The position numbers and the translations under genes are program-made. The notes below the pieces were generated by a model. That model was not told the DNA's origin, did no database searches, and worked only from the letters and a program-made list of their open reading frames with translations. This document shows, in pieces, positions 34,458 through 42,673 of a DNA stretch of 64,000 nt. Location: assembly GCF_016424485.1 (NCBI RefSeq), contig NZ_JAELUP010000103.1:724772-788771 (forward strand), written 5' to 3'. The stretch's first letter is position 1. Every line of letters begins with the position of its first letter. This stretch comes from Paenibacillus roseus. GTDB lineage: Bacteria; Bacillota; Bacilli; Paenibacillales; Paenibacillaceae.

Positions 34458-36283
34458 GCCAGCAGCAAAGCAAAGCCTCAAGCAAGCGGGAACGCTTTGT
34501 ATACGAGGATGATGAGGTTATTGAAAAGCCTTTTAACTGGGCGCAGCTAGGCCGTCTGTTTCATTATATGAAACCCTACAGAAAGCAGCTTTTGCCGATT
34601 ATTATCACAATGATGATACTCGGAACAGCCACACGGCTGGCGATCCCGGCCTTGATTATTCTCGCCATCGACGAAGCGATCTGGCCGAAGGAAGGCAGCC
34701 CGAGCATGACGCTGTTGTACACGTATGCTGCAATTATGCTGGCCTTATATATTATCCAATGGGGCGCTAACACGCTTCGCATTCGGTATACGAACATTAT
34801 CGGGCAGCGCATCATCTATGATCTGCGTCATGATTTGTTCAGCCATATCCAGAAGTTGTCCTTCCGCTTCTTCGACAAGCGCCCGGCCGGTTCGGTGCTG
34901 GTACGGGTTACGAATGATATTAATGCCCTGCAGGATTTGTTTACCAACGGGGTTGTGAACCTGATGATGGACTGCGTGCAACTCGTAGGCATCGTCGTCA
35001 TTTTGCTCCTTTGGAATTTCCAACTTGGCGCTGCGGTGATGATTACCGTACCGCTGATGTTTATCGTCTCGACCAGCCTGCGCAAGCGCATCCGCTTTGC
35101 CTGGCAGGATGTGCGGACGAAGCAATCGCGCATTAATGCGCATTTGAACGAAAGCATCCAGGGCATCAAGGTGACGCAAGCGTATGTGCAGGAAAAGAAC
35201 AATATTCATTATTTCGACCATATGAACAAAGTCAATATGAAGGCCTGGCACAAGGCCTCGGCGCTCAACCAGACCTTTGGTCCGGTGATCGAGATTACAT
35301 CGGCAATCGGCACGCTTATCCTGTTCTGGTACGGCTCTCATCTGATTCAGACGAGCGTCATTACAGTGGGCGTCCTGGTCGGCTTCGCCAATTATATCGG
35401 CAACTTCTGGGACCCGATCAATCGTCTGGGACAGATGTACTCCCAGTTGCTGATTGCGATGGCTTCCTCCGAACGCATCTTCGAATTTATAGATGAGAAG
35501 CCTAGCGTGCCTGAACTGCAGGAGCCGAAAAGACTGAAAGAAATTGAGGGGCATGTCAAATTCGAAAATATCGTATTTGAGTATGAGGCTGGCCGTCCTG
35601 CACTTAAAAATATTAATCTGGAGGCGCAGGCGGGGCAGTCGATTGCGCTTGTCGGCCATACAGGTTCGGGGAAAAGCACAATTATTAATTTGCTCTGTCG
35701 TTTCTATGACCCTGTGCAAGGGCGCGTACTGATCGACGGGCAGGATATTCGCGATGTTACGCTGGAGAGCCTTCGTTCCCAGGTCAGCATCGTGCTTCAG
35801 GACACCTTTATTTTCTCCGGCTCCATTCGTGATAATATCCGTTACGGCAGACTGGATGCTACTGATGAAGAGGTGGAACTGGCGGCACAGGCGGTTAATG
35901 CGCATGAATTTATTAAGTTGCTGCCGGACGGCTACGACACTCAGGTAGAGGAGCGTGGCAATGTGCTATCCATGGGAGAGCGACAACTGTTGTCCTTTGC
36001 GCGTGCGCTGCTGGCTGACCCGAGGGTTCTGATTCTGGATGAGGCGACAGCCAGCATTGATACCGAGACAGAATTGAAAATTCAGGAGGCGCTCAAAACA
36101 CTGTTGTTCGGACGTACCTCTTTCATCATTGCCCACCGTTTGTCAACGATTCGCCATGCGGACAAAATTGTCGTGCTTGACCATGGCGTCGTTATGGAAG
36201 AAGGCAATCATGATGAATTGATTCGTCATAAGGGAATCTATCACGGCTTGATTGAGGCGCAATACCGTTTTCTGTCGGCTTAG
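34454..36283 (+). CDS. Heterodimeric ABC exporter, second subunit
   Basis: A 609-residue partner of the preceding half-transporter. A charged N-terminal tail (about 1-30) precedes six membrane segments and an ATPase domain with Walker A GHTGSGKST, Q-loop VLQDTFIFSG, Walker B ILDEATASID with the catalytic Glu, and the switch IIAHRLSTIRHAD. Its signature is LSMGERQ, not LSGGQ. That signature faces the first subunit's Asp-bearing Walker site, so both defects fall in the same composite site and the other site stays canonical. Translation starts at TTG 34454, overlapping the previous stop. No recognisable terminator follows; AGCTGG-CTGAAA-CCAGCT (about 36291-36308) is a possible weak one. Confidence 0.9.
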   Translation: MSQQQSKASSKRERFVYEDDEVIEKPFNWAQLGRLFHYMKPYRKQLLPIIITMMILGTATRLAIPALIILAIDEAIWPKEGSPSMTLLYTYAAIMLALYIIQWGANTLRIRYTNIIGQRIIYDLRHDLFSHIQKLSFRFFDKRPAGSVLVRVTNDINALQDLFTNGVVNLMMDCVQLVGIVVILLLWNFQLGAAVMITVPLMFIVSTSLRKRIRFAWQDVRTKQSRINAHLNESIQGIKVTQAYVQEKNNIHYFDHMNKVNMKAWHKASALNQTFGPVIEITSAIGTLILFWYGSHLIQTSVITVGVLVGFANYIGNFWDPINRLGQMYSQLLIAMASSERIFEFIDEKPSVPELQEPKRLKEIEGHVKFENIVFEYEAGRPALKNINLEAQAGQSIALVGHTGSGKSTIINLLCRFYDPVQGRVLIDGQDIRDVTLESLRSQVSIVLQDTFIFSGSIRDNIRYGRLDATDEEVELAAQAVNAHEFIKLLPDGYDTQVEERGNVLSMGERQLLSFARALLADPRVLILDEATASIDTETELKIQEALKTLLFGRTSFIIAHRLSTIRHADKIVVLDHGVVMEEGNHDELIRHKGIYHGLIEAQYRFLSA

Positions 36284-36344
36284 ACGCAAGGAAGCTGGCT
36301 GAAACCAGCTGCGGCTCCTATCATTTAAGCTTGACTTTATCCGT

Positions 36345-36421
36345 AAAAAACCTCCACAATGGAAGAAAAAGATCGTGCTCCCGGCGCTTGCCGGGAGACA
36401 TTCGCTTCCAGGAGGTTTTTT
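36345..36421 (+). promoter_or_regulatory. Nested hairpin leader enclosing the purT ribosome binding site
   Basis: Three stacked complementary arms: AAAAAACCTCC (36345-36355) with GGAGGTTTTTT (36411-36421), TGGAAG (36360-36365) with CTTCCA (36405-36410), and CTCCCGGC / GCCGGGAG around GCTT (36378-36397). The GGAGG of the outer right arm is the purT ribosome binding site and is followed by a T run. It could act as an intrinsic terminator, a translation switch, or both. TTGACT (36331-36336) with CACAAT (36355-36360) is a possible promoter that would start downstream of the outer left arm. Confidence 0.7.
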
Positions 36422-36425
36422 CTAT

Positions 36426-37598
36426 ATGTTTGGTTCACCACTCTCTTCACATGCTGTAAAAATGCTGCTGCTCGGCTCCGGAGAGCTTGGCAAGGAGGTT
36501 ATTCTGGAAGCGCAGCGGCTTGGTGTGGAAACGATTGCCGTTGACCGTTACGATCATGCTCCTGCGATGCAGGCGGCGCATCGCTCTTACAGCATTGATA
36601 TGCTGGACGGACAAGCATTGCGGGAAATTATTGAACGGGAACGCCCGGATTATATTGTGCCTGAGATTGAAGCAATCGCTACCGACATGCTTGTGGAGCT
36701 CGAACAGGAAGGCTATCATGTTGTACCGACCGCAAAAGCGGCCAGACTGACAATGGATCGTGAAGGAATCCGCAGGCTTGCCGCGGAGGAGCTTGGATTC
36801 CCGACCGCGCCGTACCGGTTTGCCGAATCGCTGGAGGAGTTGCGGGCTGCTGCCGCCGAGCTTGGTTTTCCCTGTGTAATCAAGCCGATTATGAGCTCAT
36901 CGGGCAAAGGCCAGAGTGTTTGCCGCAGTGAGGCGGAGCTTGAAGGTTGCTGGAATATGGCGCTTGAGGGCGGGAGAGCCAAGAAACAGAAAATAATCGT
37001 CGAGGGCTTCGTCCGCTTTGATTCCGAAATCACCTTGCTGACGGTCCGTTCTGTCTCCGGTACAACCTTTTGTGCGCCGATTGGCCATATTCAGCAGGAT
37101 GGAGACTATGTGGAATCCTGGCAGCCGCATCATGTTAGCGAGGCTGACCTTGAGCAGGCGCAGCAAATTGCGGCTAAAGTGACCGAAGCGCTTGGAGGGT
37201 ATGGCATTTACGGGGTGGAGCTGTTTTTGACCCGGGATGGCGTGCTGTTCAGCGAAGTATCGCCGCGTCCGCATGATACCGGCATGGTCACGATGGCAAC
37301 TCAGGACTTGTCGGAGTTTGCGCTGCATGTACGCGCCATTCTGGGCTTCCCGATTCCAGGGATAAGACTGCTGACGCCGGGTGCAAGCAGCACGCTGAAG
37401 GCAGAGCGCGAGCAGTCGGATTTTCGAATCGGCGGGGTTGAACAGGCATTGGCGCTTCCGAATACTCAGGTGCGCCTGTTCGGCAAGCCATCCACGAAGC
37501 CGGGACGTCGGATGGCGGTTGCCCTAAGTACAGCGGAGGATGTGGAGCAGGCCCGGGAGACGGCAAGACAGGCGGCCGGTCTTTTGTATATCGAATAA
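36426..37598 (+). CDS. purT: Formate-dependent phosphoribosylglycinamide formyltransferase
   Basis: A 390-residue ATP-grasp enzyme. The N-terminus has LLLGSGELGKEVILEAQRLG and VDRYDHAPAMQAAH (nucleotide-like fold), DYIVPEIEAI, then the grasp domain with KPIMSSSGKGQSV (about 157) and the metal site region GVELFLTRDGVLFSEVSPRPH (Glu and Asn-equivalent region, about 262-282). It makes formyl-GAR from GAR, formate and ATP, step three of purine synthesis without folate. The start at 36426 has AGGAGG about 10 bases upstream; a longer in-frame start would be inside the leader hairpin. Single-gene unit with its own leader and a terminator. Confidence 0.93.
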   Translation: MFGSPLSSHAVKMLLLGSGELGKEVILEAQRLGVETIAVDRYDHAPAMQAAHRSYSIDMLDGQALREIIERERPDYIVPEIEAIATDMLVELEQEGYHVVPTAKAARLTMDREGIRRLAAEELGFPTAPYRFAESLEELRAAAAELGFPCVIKPIMSSSGKGQSVCRSEAELEGCWNMALEGGRAKKQKIIVEGFVRFDSEITLLTVRSVSGTTFCAPIGHIQQDGDYVESWQPHHVSEADLEQAQQIAAKVTEALGGYGIYGVELFLTRDGVLFSEVSPRPHDTGMVTMATQDLSEFALHVRAILGFPIPGIRLLTPGASSTLKAEREQSDFRIGGVEQALALPNTQVRLFGKPSTKPGRRMAVALSTAEDVEQARETARQAAGLLYIE

Positions 37599-37615
37599 TT
37601 TGTTTACAGCATTAT

Positions 37616-37664
37616 AGGACAGGGTGCAGGGCTGCATGGTGATTCCGGGGCAGTCCTGTTTTTT
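37616..37664 (+). terminator. Probable terminator after purT
   Basis: AGGAC(A)G pairs with C(A)GTCCT across a long imperfect loop, followed by GTTTTTT. The stem is short, so this is moderately supported. Confidence 0.5.
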
Positions 37665-37665
37665 A

Positions 37666-37694
37666 TTGAATAAATAGAACATGTGTTCTATAAT
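37666..37694 (+). promoter_or_regulatory. Promoter with LexA/SOS-box-like operator in the spacer
   Basis: TTGAAT (37666-37671), a 17-base spacer and a perfect TATAAT (37689-37694) form a good sigma-A promoter. The spacer and -10 contain ATAGAAC-ATGT-GTTCTAT (37674-37691); its core GAAC-ATGT-GTTC fits the Gram-positive LexA box GAAC-RNRY-GTTY. A second AT-only 16-bp palindrome lies at 37729-37744. The next gene starts at 37844. Confidence 0.6.
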
Positions 37695-37843
37695 TATGAT
37701 GCATAATTTGCAAATTGCGCCAAGAACATATATTTTAAAATATACAAGCAACGATTTGATGCGTGCCGGGACGGTCACTCGTATGAGCCGGTTTGAGCAT
37801 GTAAATGATTTCGGGAGTGAGATAGGAAGGGGAGACGACACGT

Positions 37844-38671
37844 ATGAACAAGCGTTCCAGGGGCGGGGCCATTCTGTGGCGGACAATTGCAAGCGCCGCA
37901 GTGCTGGCAAGCTTGCTGCTGCTGTTCGGTTTTGCCTACGCTGTGAGCGATATTTTGAGGCCGCCTGCACTGGTATTGGGAACTGAGCCCCCGTTGGCAG
38001 GTCAGCAGCCGCAGCTTGGCGCCAAGGAAGAGCTTAAAATCGTCGCCATTGGCGACTCGCTGACCAAAGGCACAGGCGATGCTACCGGTGAGGGTTATGT
38101 CCGTCGGGTTGTAGCCGGATTGTCGCAGAAGCTGGGCAATCGGGTCAAGCTCGTTAATAATGTGGCCATTAACGGCTTGCGTACCGATCAATTGATTGAC
38201 AAGCTTCAGCAGGACGCCGGCATGCAATATGCGCTGAAGCAGGCGGACCTGATCCTGTTCACGATTGGCGGCAATGATTTGTCCAAGCTTGCGCAGACTG
38301 CATTAAGAACGGACAGCGGCACTGCGGATTTCGGTGCAGAGGAGATCGGCAATCAGCTTTCGGACGGGCTTGGACGGCTGGATCAAGTATTCCAGTTGGT
38401 GAACCGCGCTAATCCTGATGCCCGGGTTGTCTATGTTGGGCTGTATAATCCTTTTTATCCGATACCGGAGTTGCGTTCAGGCAGCCTTCAGGTACAAAAA
38501 TGGAATGACAAAGCCTACGAGCTCAGCTTTTCCTACCCGAATATGAAGCTGGTTCCGATATTTGACCTGTTCGAAGATGAGGCGGGCACTTATCTGGCTT
38601 CTGACCGCTTTCATCCAAATAGCGAGGGCTATGCCCATATTGCGGAAAGAATTGTCCAAATGCTGCACTAG
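37844..38671 (+). CDS. Secreted or anchored SGNH/GDSL hydrolase
   Basis: A 275-residue SGNH-fold lipase/esterase-like protein. An N-terminal membrane segment (about 15-35) acts as anchor or signal. Block I IVAIGDSLTKGTGD has the catalytic Ser (about 70), the oxyanion Asn is in NNVAINGLRTDQL and IGGNDLSK (about 145), and the His is in DRFHPNSEGYAHIAERI near the C-terminus. Likely substrates are acyl groups on lipids, peptidoglycan or polysaccharides; the sequence resembles Bacillus YpmR. GGGGAG upstream supports the start. It is followed after 14 bases by an ABC transporter pair, so the three are probably one unit behind the SOS-like promoter. Confidence 0.87.
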   Translation: MNKRSRGGAILWRTIASAAVLASLLLLFGFAYAVSDILRPPALVLGTEPPLAGQQPQLGAKEELKIVAIGDSLTKGTGDATGEGYVRRVVAGLSQKLGNRVKLVNNVAINGLRTDQLIDKLQQDAGMQYALKQADLILFTIGGNDLSKLAQTALRTDSGTADFGAEEIGNQLSDGLGRLDQVFQLVNRANPDARVVYVGLYNPFYPIPELRSGSLQVQKWNDKAYELSFSYPNMKLVPIFDLFEDEAGTYLASDRFHPNSEGYAHIAERIVQMLH

Positions 38672-38685
38672 AGGAGGCAAGATGG

Positions 38686-39669
38686 ATGGCGACAGATACT
38701 CAACGATCAAATAGAAGCGATGCGGCAGTACTTTCTGTAGAAGGGCTGCGCAAACGGATCAAGGGAAAGTGGATCATACATGAGGTCAGTTTTGATGTGA
38801 GGCCCGGTGAAATTTTCGGCTTCCTCGGACCTAACGGCTCCGGGAAAACAACGACGATCCGGATGCTGGTAGACCTGATCAAGCCAACCGGAGGGAAGGT
38901 GATGATTGGCGGCTACAATGTGCAGAAGCAGCCCGAGCAGGCGCTGCGCCATGTAGGCTGCATTGTAGAGAATCCGGAGGTCTATCCGTACTTGAGTGGA
39001 TGGGAAAATCTGGACCATTTCGCCAGAATGCAGCCGGGGATCGGCCAGGACCGTATTCAGGAGGTTGTCGATATCGTCGGCATGGATCAGCGGATTCATG
39101 ATAAAGTGAAAACCTACTCGCTTGGGATGAGGCAGCGGCTTGGAATCGCGCAGGCGCTGCTCGCGCGCCCAAAGCTGCTTATTCTCGACGAGCCGACGAA
39201 CGGCCTTGATCCCAAGGGTATAAAAGAGCTGCGGGAGTTTGTCCGTATGCTGGCGTCCCAGGGAATGAGCCTGTTTATTTCCAGTCATCTGTTAAGCGAG
39301 ATCCAGTTAATGTGTGATCGCGTTGCGATTATAAACGGAGGGCGCGTGCTTGCGGTAGGAACAGTGAGCGAACTGATCGACGAGAATGCCAGCTATGTGC
39401 TGTGGCAGGTAGACAGGCGCGAGCAGGCGGTGGCATTGCTCTCGGGACTTCAGGAGGTTACGCTTCTTGGGCAGGGTGAGCACGGGATCGAGGATGCCGT
39501 ACTGACGGCGATTCCCGACGCGATTATAACTACAGTTGCTCCGGGAGCAATTCCCGGTATTGTTCAAAAGCTGGTAGCCGGCGGCATCGGCGTCGAAGCT
39601 GTCCAGAAGGTTTCACCGACACTGGAAGAATTATTTCTGAAGCTGACGGAGGGAGAGGGCATTGTCTAA
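38686..39669 (+). CDS. ABC transporter ATP-binding protein
   Basis: A 327-residue ABC2-type ATPase with Walker A GPNGSGKTTTI (about 47), signature YSLGMRQRLGIAQALL (about 148), Walker B LLILDEPTNGLDP (about 163) and switch ISSHLLSEI (about 198). The last 95 residues form a C-terminal regulatory-type extension that ends in LEELFLKLTEGEG, typical of the group that pairs with ABC-2 permeases. AGGAGG about 9 bases upstream sets the ATG. The stop overlaps the permease gene by 8 bases. Confidence 0.92.
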   Translation: MATDTQRSNRSDAAVLSVEGLRKRIKGKWIIHEVSFDVRPGEIFGFLGPNGSGKTTTIRMLVDLIKPTGGKVMIGGYNVQKQPEQALRHVGCIVENPEVYPYLSGWENLDHFARMQPGIGQDRIQEVVDIVGMDQRIHDKVKTYSLGMRQRLGIAQALLARPKLLILDEPTNGLDPKGIKELREFVRMLASQGMSLFISSHLLSEIQLMCDRVAIINGGRVLAVGTVSELIDENASYVLWQVDRREQAVALLSGLQEVTLLGQGEHGIEDAVLTAIPDAIITTVAPGAIPGIVQKLVAGGIGVEAVQKVSPTLEELFLKLTEGEGIV

Positions 39670-40648
39670 TTTGCTGCCGTTAATCCAGAACGAAACATTG
39701 AAGATCTGGAAGAAAAAAAGATTCTTTGTCATCCTGTTCATTCTCGCCATCCTTATTCCGATATTTACCTATGCCCAAATGCGAATGGCAGAGAACAATA
39801 AAGATAAATTTACCGATTGGCGCAGCCAGCTTATTCAGCAAATTGCCGACTATCAAAATGCGCTGACGAGTGACCGAATTCCGGAAGAGTGGAAGCAATA
39901 CCGTAGAATTATGGTTCAGCAGCTGACGTATTATCTGGAAAATGATGTTGATCCCAGTGCGCCCAACGCGGTAACCTTTACCCGTGGTTTTATGAATAAT
40001 GCGGTGACATTATTTATTCCGCTCCTTGTGCTGGCGATCGGTTCGGACCTGATTTCGGGGGAACGTTCCAGCGGTACGATAAAAATGTTGTTGACAAGAC
40101 CTGTCCGAAGGTGGAAAATATTGCTTTCCAAGCTGGTGGCGCTCATTTTTTATATTTCCCTGACGATTATTTCCACGCTCATTCTGTGTTATGCTATATC
40201 AGGCGTCTTTTTCGGGTACGGGGGCTGGAAGCTGCCGGTGTTTACCGGCTTTATAATCAACGGCGCGGAGGTGGATACCAGCGGGGTTCACGCGGTGCCG
40301 CATTGGCTCTATATTTTAATGCAGGCAGGTCTGGCCTGGTTCTCGGCCGTTATTGTCGGCTTGCTGGCCATGATGGTATCCGTACTTGTGCGCAGCACAG
40401 CTGCCAGCATTGTAACGATGATGGCGACGATTATTGCGGGTACGATTCTCTCCAATATGGCTGCAGCATGGGATAGCGCCAAATATATCTTTTCCGTAAA
40501 CCTTCAACTGACGTCCTATCTCGAGGGGGCGCCGCCGCCAATTGAAGGAATGACGATGCTGTTTTCAGTCGGCGTGCTTGCGGTTTGGGGCCTGATTGCC
40601 CTGATCATCTCGTTTGGCGTCTTTACGAAACAGGACATCTTGAATTAA
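39662..40648 (+). CDS. ABC-2 type transporter permease
   Basis: A 328-residue permease with six likely membrane segments: an N-terminal one (about 20-37), a large extracytoplasmic loop (about 40-110), then clusters at 113-130, 160-190, 220-245, 250-270 and 293-315. The conserved permease phrase SDLISGERSSGTIKMLLTRPVRR (about 130) is present. It starts at TTG 39662 inside the end of the ATPase gene. Together they form an exporter; substrate unknown. The gap to parE is 37 bases, so read-through is possible. Confidence 0.88.
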   Translation: MSNLLPLIQNETLKIWKKKRFFVILFILAILIPIFTYAQMRMAENNKDKFTDWRSQLIQQIADYQNALTSDRIPEEWKQYRRIMVQQLTYYLENDVDPSAPNAVTFTRGFMNNAVTLFIPLLVLAIGSDLISGERSSGTIKMLLTRPVRRWKILLSKLVALIFYISLTIISTLILCYAISGVFFGYGGWKLPVFTGFIINGAEVDTSGVHAVPHWLYILMQAGLAWFSAVIVGLLAMMVSVLVRSTAASIVTMMATIIAGTILSNMAAAWDSAKYIFSVNLQLTSYLEGAPPPIEGMTMLFSVGVLAVWGLIALIISFGVFTKQDILN

Positions 40649-40685
40649 AATAGCTTGAAGTGACAGATTAGCAAGGGGGACGCAT

Positions 40686-42659
40686 ATGACCGAGCAGCTT
40701 GATATCTTTGCCGCAGGCCCGCGGGCCTCGGACGGCAATTACGGCGCTGATGATATTCAGGTACTTGAAGGGCTGACAGCCGTAAGAAAGCGGCCAGGGA
40801 TGTATATAGGGAGCACGACTTCGTCGGGGCTCCATCATCTGATATGGGAAATTGTCGATAACGCGGTAGATGAGCATTTGGCCAAATACTGCGATGCAAT
40901 AGAAGTCGTTGTGCATGGCGACCAGTCCGTTACAGTCAAGGACAATGGACGCGGCATCCCGACTGGCATGCACAAGATGGGGATTCCAACACCGCAGGTT
41001 GTGTATACGATCCTTCATGCCGGCGGTAAATTCGGCGGCGGGGGATACAAGAAATCCGGTGGACTGCACGGAGTTGGCGCTTCGGTTACGAATGCGCTGT
41101 CCGAGTGGCTGGAAGTCGAGATTTACCGTGACGGCAAAATACATAAGCAGAAATTTGCCTATTGGGTAGATGGGGATGGCAAAGAGCATGTAGGCGAGCC
41201 GGTTACCGGACTCGAAGTGACCGGGAATACGAATCGGACCGGCACCAAGGTAACATTCAAGCCGGATGCGCGTGTATTTCACGGCAATATAACGATAAAT
41301 TTCGATACACTATCCGAGCGTCTGCAGGAAATTGCTTTTCTGAACTCCGGGCTGAAAATCGTTGTTAAGGACGAGCGCTCAGGCAAGCAGGAGCTTTTTC
41401 ATTACGAGGGCGGGGCGCGAGAATTTGTCCAGTTTCTGAATGAGGAAAAAAATGTGCTGCATGATGCGGTTCATTTTGTCGGGGAAAAGGACGACATTGA
41501 AGTTGAAGTGGCTCTCCAATATAACGATGGCTACACCGAGACGATTGCTTCCTTCGTCAACTCGATTCCGACTCGCGGCGGCGGTACGCATGAAACGGGC
41601 TTCAAAACCGCTTATACGCGAGTGATGAATGACTATGCCCGCAAAAATGCGCTGCTCAAGGAGAAAGATAAAAATCTCGACGGCAATGATCTGCGCGAAG
41701 GTATGATGTCGGTCATTAACATCAAAATGTCCGAAGTCGAATTCGTGGGACAGACGAAGGATCAACTGGGGAGCGCCTCGGCGCGGAGCGCGGTCGATGC
41801 CATCGTATCCGATAAGATGCAGGTCTTTCTGGAAGAAAACCCGCAGGTCGGACAGTCGCTGATCAAAAAAGCGATCCAGGCGAGCCGCGCCCGTGAAGCC
41901 GCGCGTAAAGCGCGCGACGAAATCCGCAGCGGCAAGAAGCGCAGTGAAAGCTCCAACCTGAACGGCAAGCTGACGCCTGCCCAGTCCAAGGACTATTTGC
42001 GCAATGAGCTGTTTATCGTAGAGGGCGATTCTGCCGGTGGCTCGGCCAAGCAGGGACGGGATTCCAAGCATCAGGCGATTCTGCCGCTCAAGGGCAAGCC
42101 CCTTAACCCGGAGAAGGCCAAGCTTGCCGATATCCTCAAGAATGAGGAGTATAAAGCGATCATTTCTGCAATTGGGGCCGGGGTTGGACCTGAATTCGAA
42201 GTGTCCGAGACCAATTACAATAAAATTATTATCATGACGGATGCGGATACGGACGGCGCGCATATTCAGGTGCTGCTGCTGACGTTCTTCTACCGTTACA
42301 TGAAGCAATTGATCGACCAGGGCAAAGTATATATCGCCCAGCCGCCGTTGTACAAAATTACGCGGAAATCCGGCAAGCTGGAGACTGTGCGCTACGCCTG
42401 GACGGATGAGCAACTGAATAATTACTTGAAGGAATTCGGCAAAGGCTATGAAATTCAGCGTTACAAGGGACTTGGGGAGATGAACCCTGATCAGCTGTGG
42501 GATACCACAATGAACCCGGAAACCCGTATGCTGCTGCAAGTTCAGATTGAGGATGCGGCCAAGGCGGAGAGAAGGGTAACGACGCTGATGGGGGACAAGG
42601 TTGACCCGAGGAAGCGCTGGATTATTGAGAATGTCGATTTTCAGGAATATGAGGAATAG
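40686..42659 (+). CDS. parE: DNA topoisomerase IV subunit B
   Basis: A 657-residue type IIA topoisomerase B subunit. GHKL ATPase motifs: WEIVDNAVDEHLA (about 55), DNGRGIPTG (about 83), GGLHGVGASVTNALS (about 125). The transducer has QTKDQLGSASARS. TOPRIM: EGDSAGGSAKQGRD (about 445) and MTDADTDGAHI (about 518). ParE rather than GyrB is chosen from adjacency and pairing with the following ParC and from the lack of GyrB's oriC neighbours. It decatenates sister chromosomes with ParC. AAGGGGG upstream sets the start. The stop is 14 bases before parC. Confidence 0.94.
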   Translation: MTEQLDIFAAGPRASDGNYGADDIQVLEGLTAVRKRPGMYIGSTTSSGLHHLIWEIVDNAVDEHLAKYCDAIEVVVHGDQSVTVKDNGRGIPTGMHKMGIPTPQVVYTILHAGGKFGGGGYKKSGGLHGVGASVTNALSEWLEVEIYRDGKIHKQKFAYWVDGDGKEHVGEPVTGLEVTGNTNRTGTKVTFKPDARVFHGNITINFDTLSERLQEIAFLNSGLKIVVKDERSGKQELFHYEGGAREFVQFLNEEKNVLHDAVHFVGEKDDIEVEVALQYNDGYTETIASFVNSIPTRGGGTHETGFKTAYTRVMNDYARKNALLKEKDKNLDGNDLREGMMSVINIKMSEVEFVGQTKDQLGSASARSAVDAIVSDKMQVFLEENPQVGQSLIKKAIQASRAREAARKARDEIRSGKKRSESSNLNGKLTPAQSKDYLRNELFIVEGDSAGGSAKQGRDSKHQAILPLKGKPLNPEKAKLADILKNEEYKAIISAIGAGVGPEFEVSETNYNKIIIMTDADTDGAHIQVLLLTFFYRYMKQLIDQGKVYIAQPPLYKITRKSGKLETVRYAWTDEQLNNYLKEFGKGYEIQRYKGLGEMNPDQLWDTTMNPETRMLLQVQIEDAAKAERRVTTLMGDKVDPRKRWIIENVDFQEYEE

Positions 42660-42673
42660 GAGGATAAAACGCC

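Noticed and set aside
36345..36425. Guanine or other known purine riboswitch before purT
   Set aside because: None of the conserved junction sequences are present; the structure is a simple nested stem.
37681..37986. 101-codon frame upstream of the SGNH hydrolase
   Set aside because: Starts within the promoter -10 region and overlaps the real gene without its own ribosome site.
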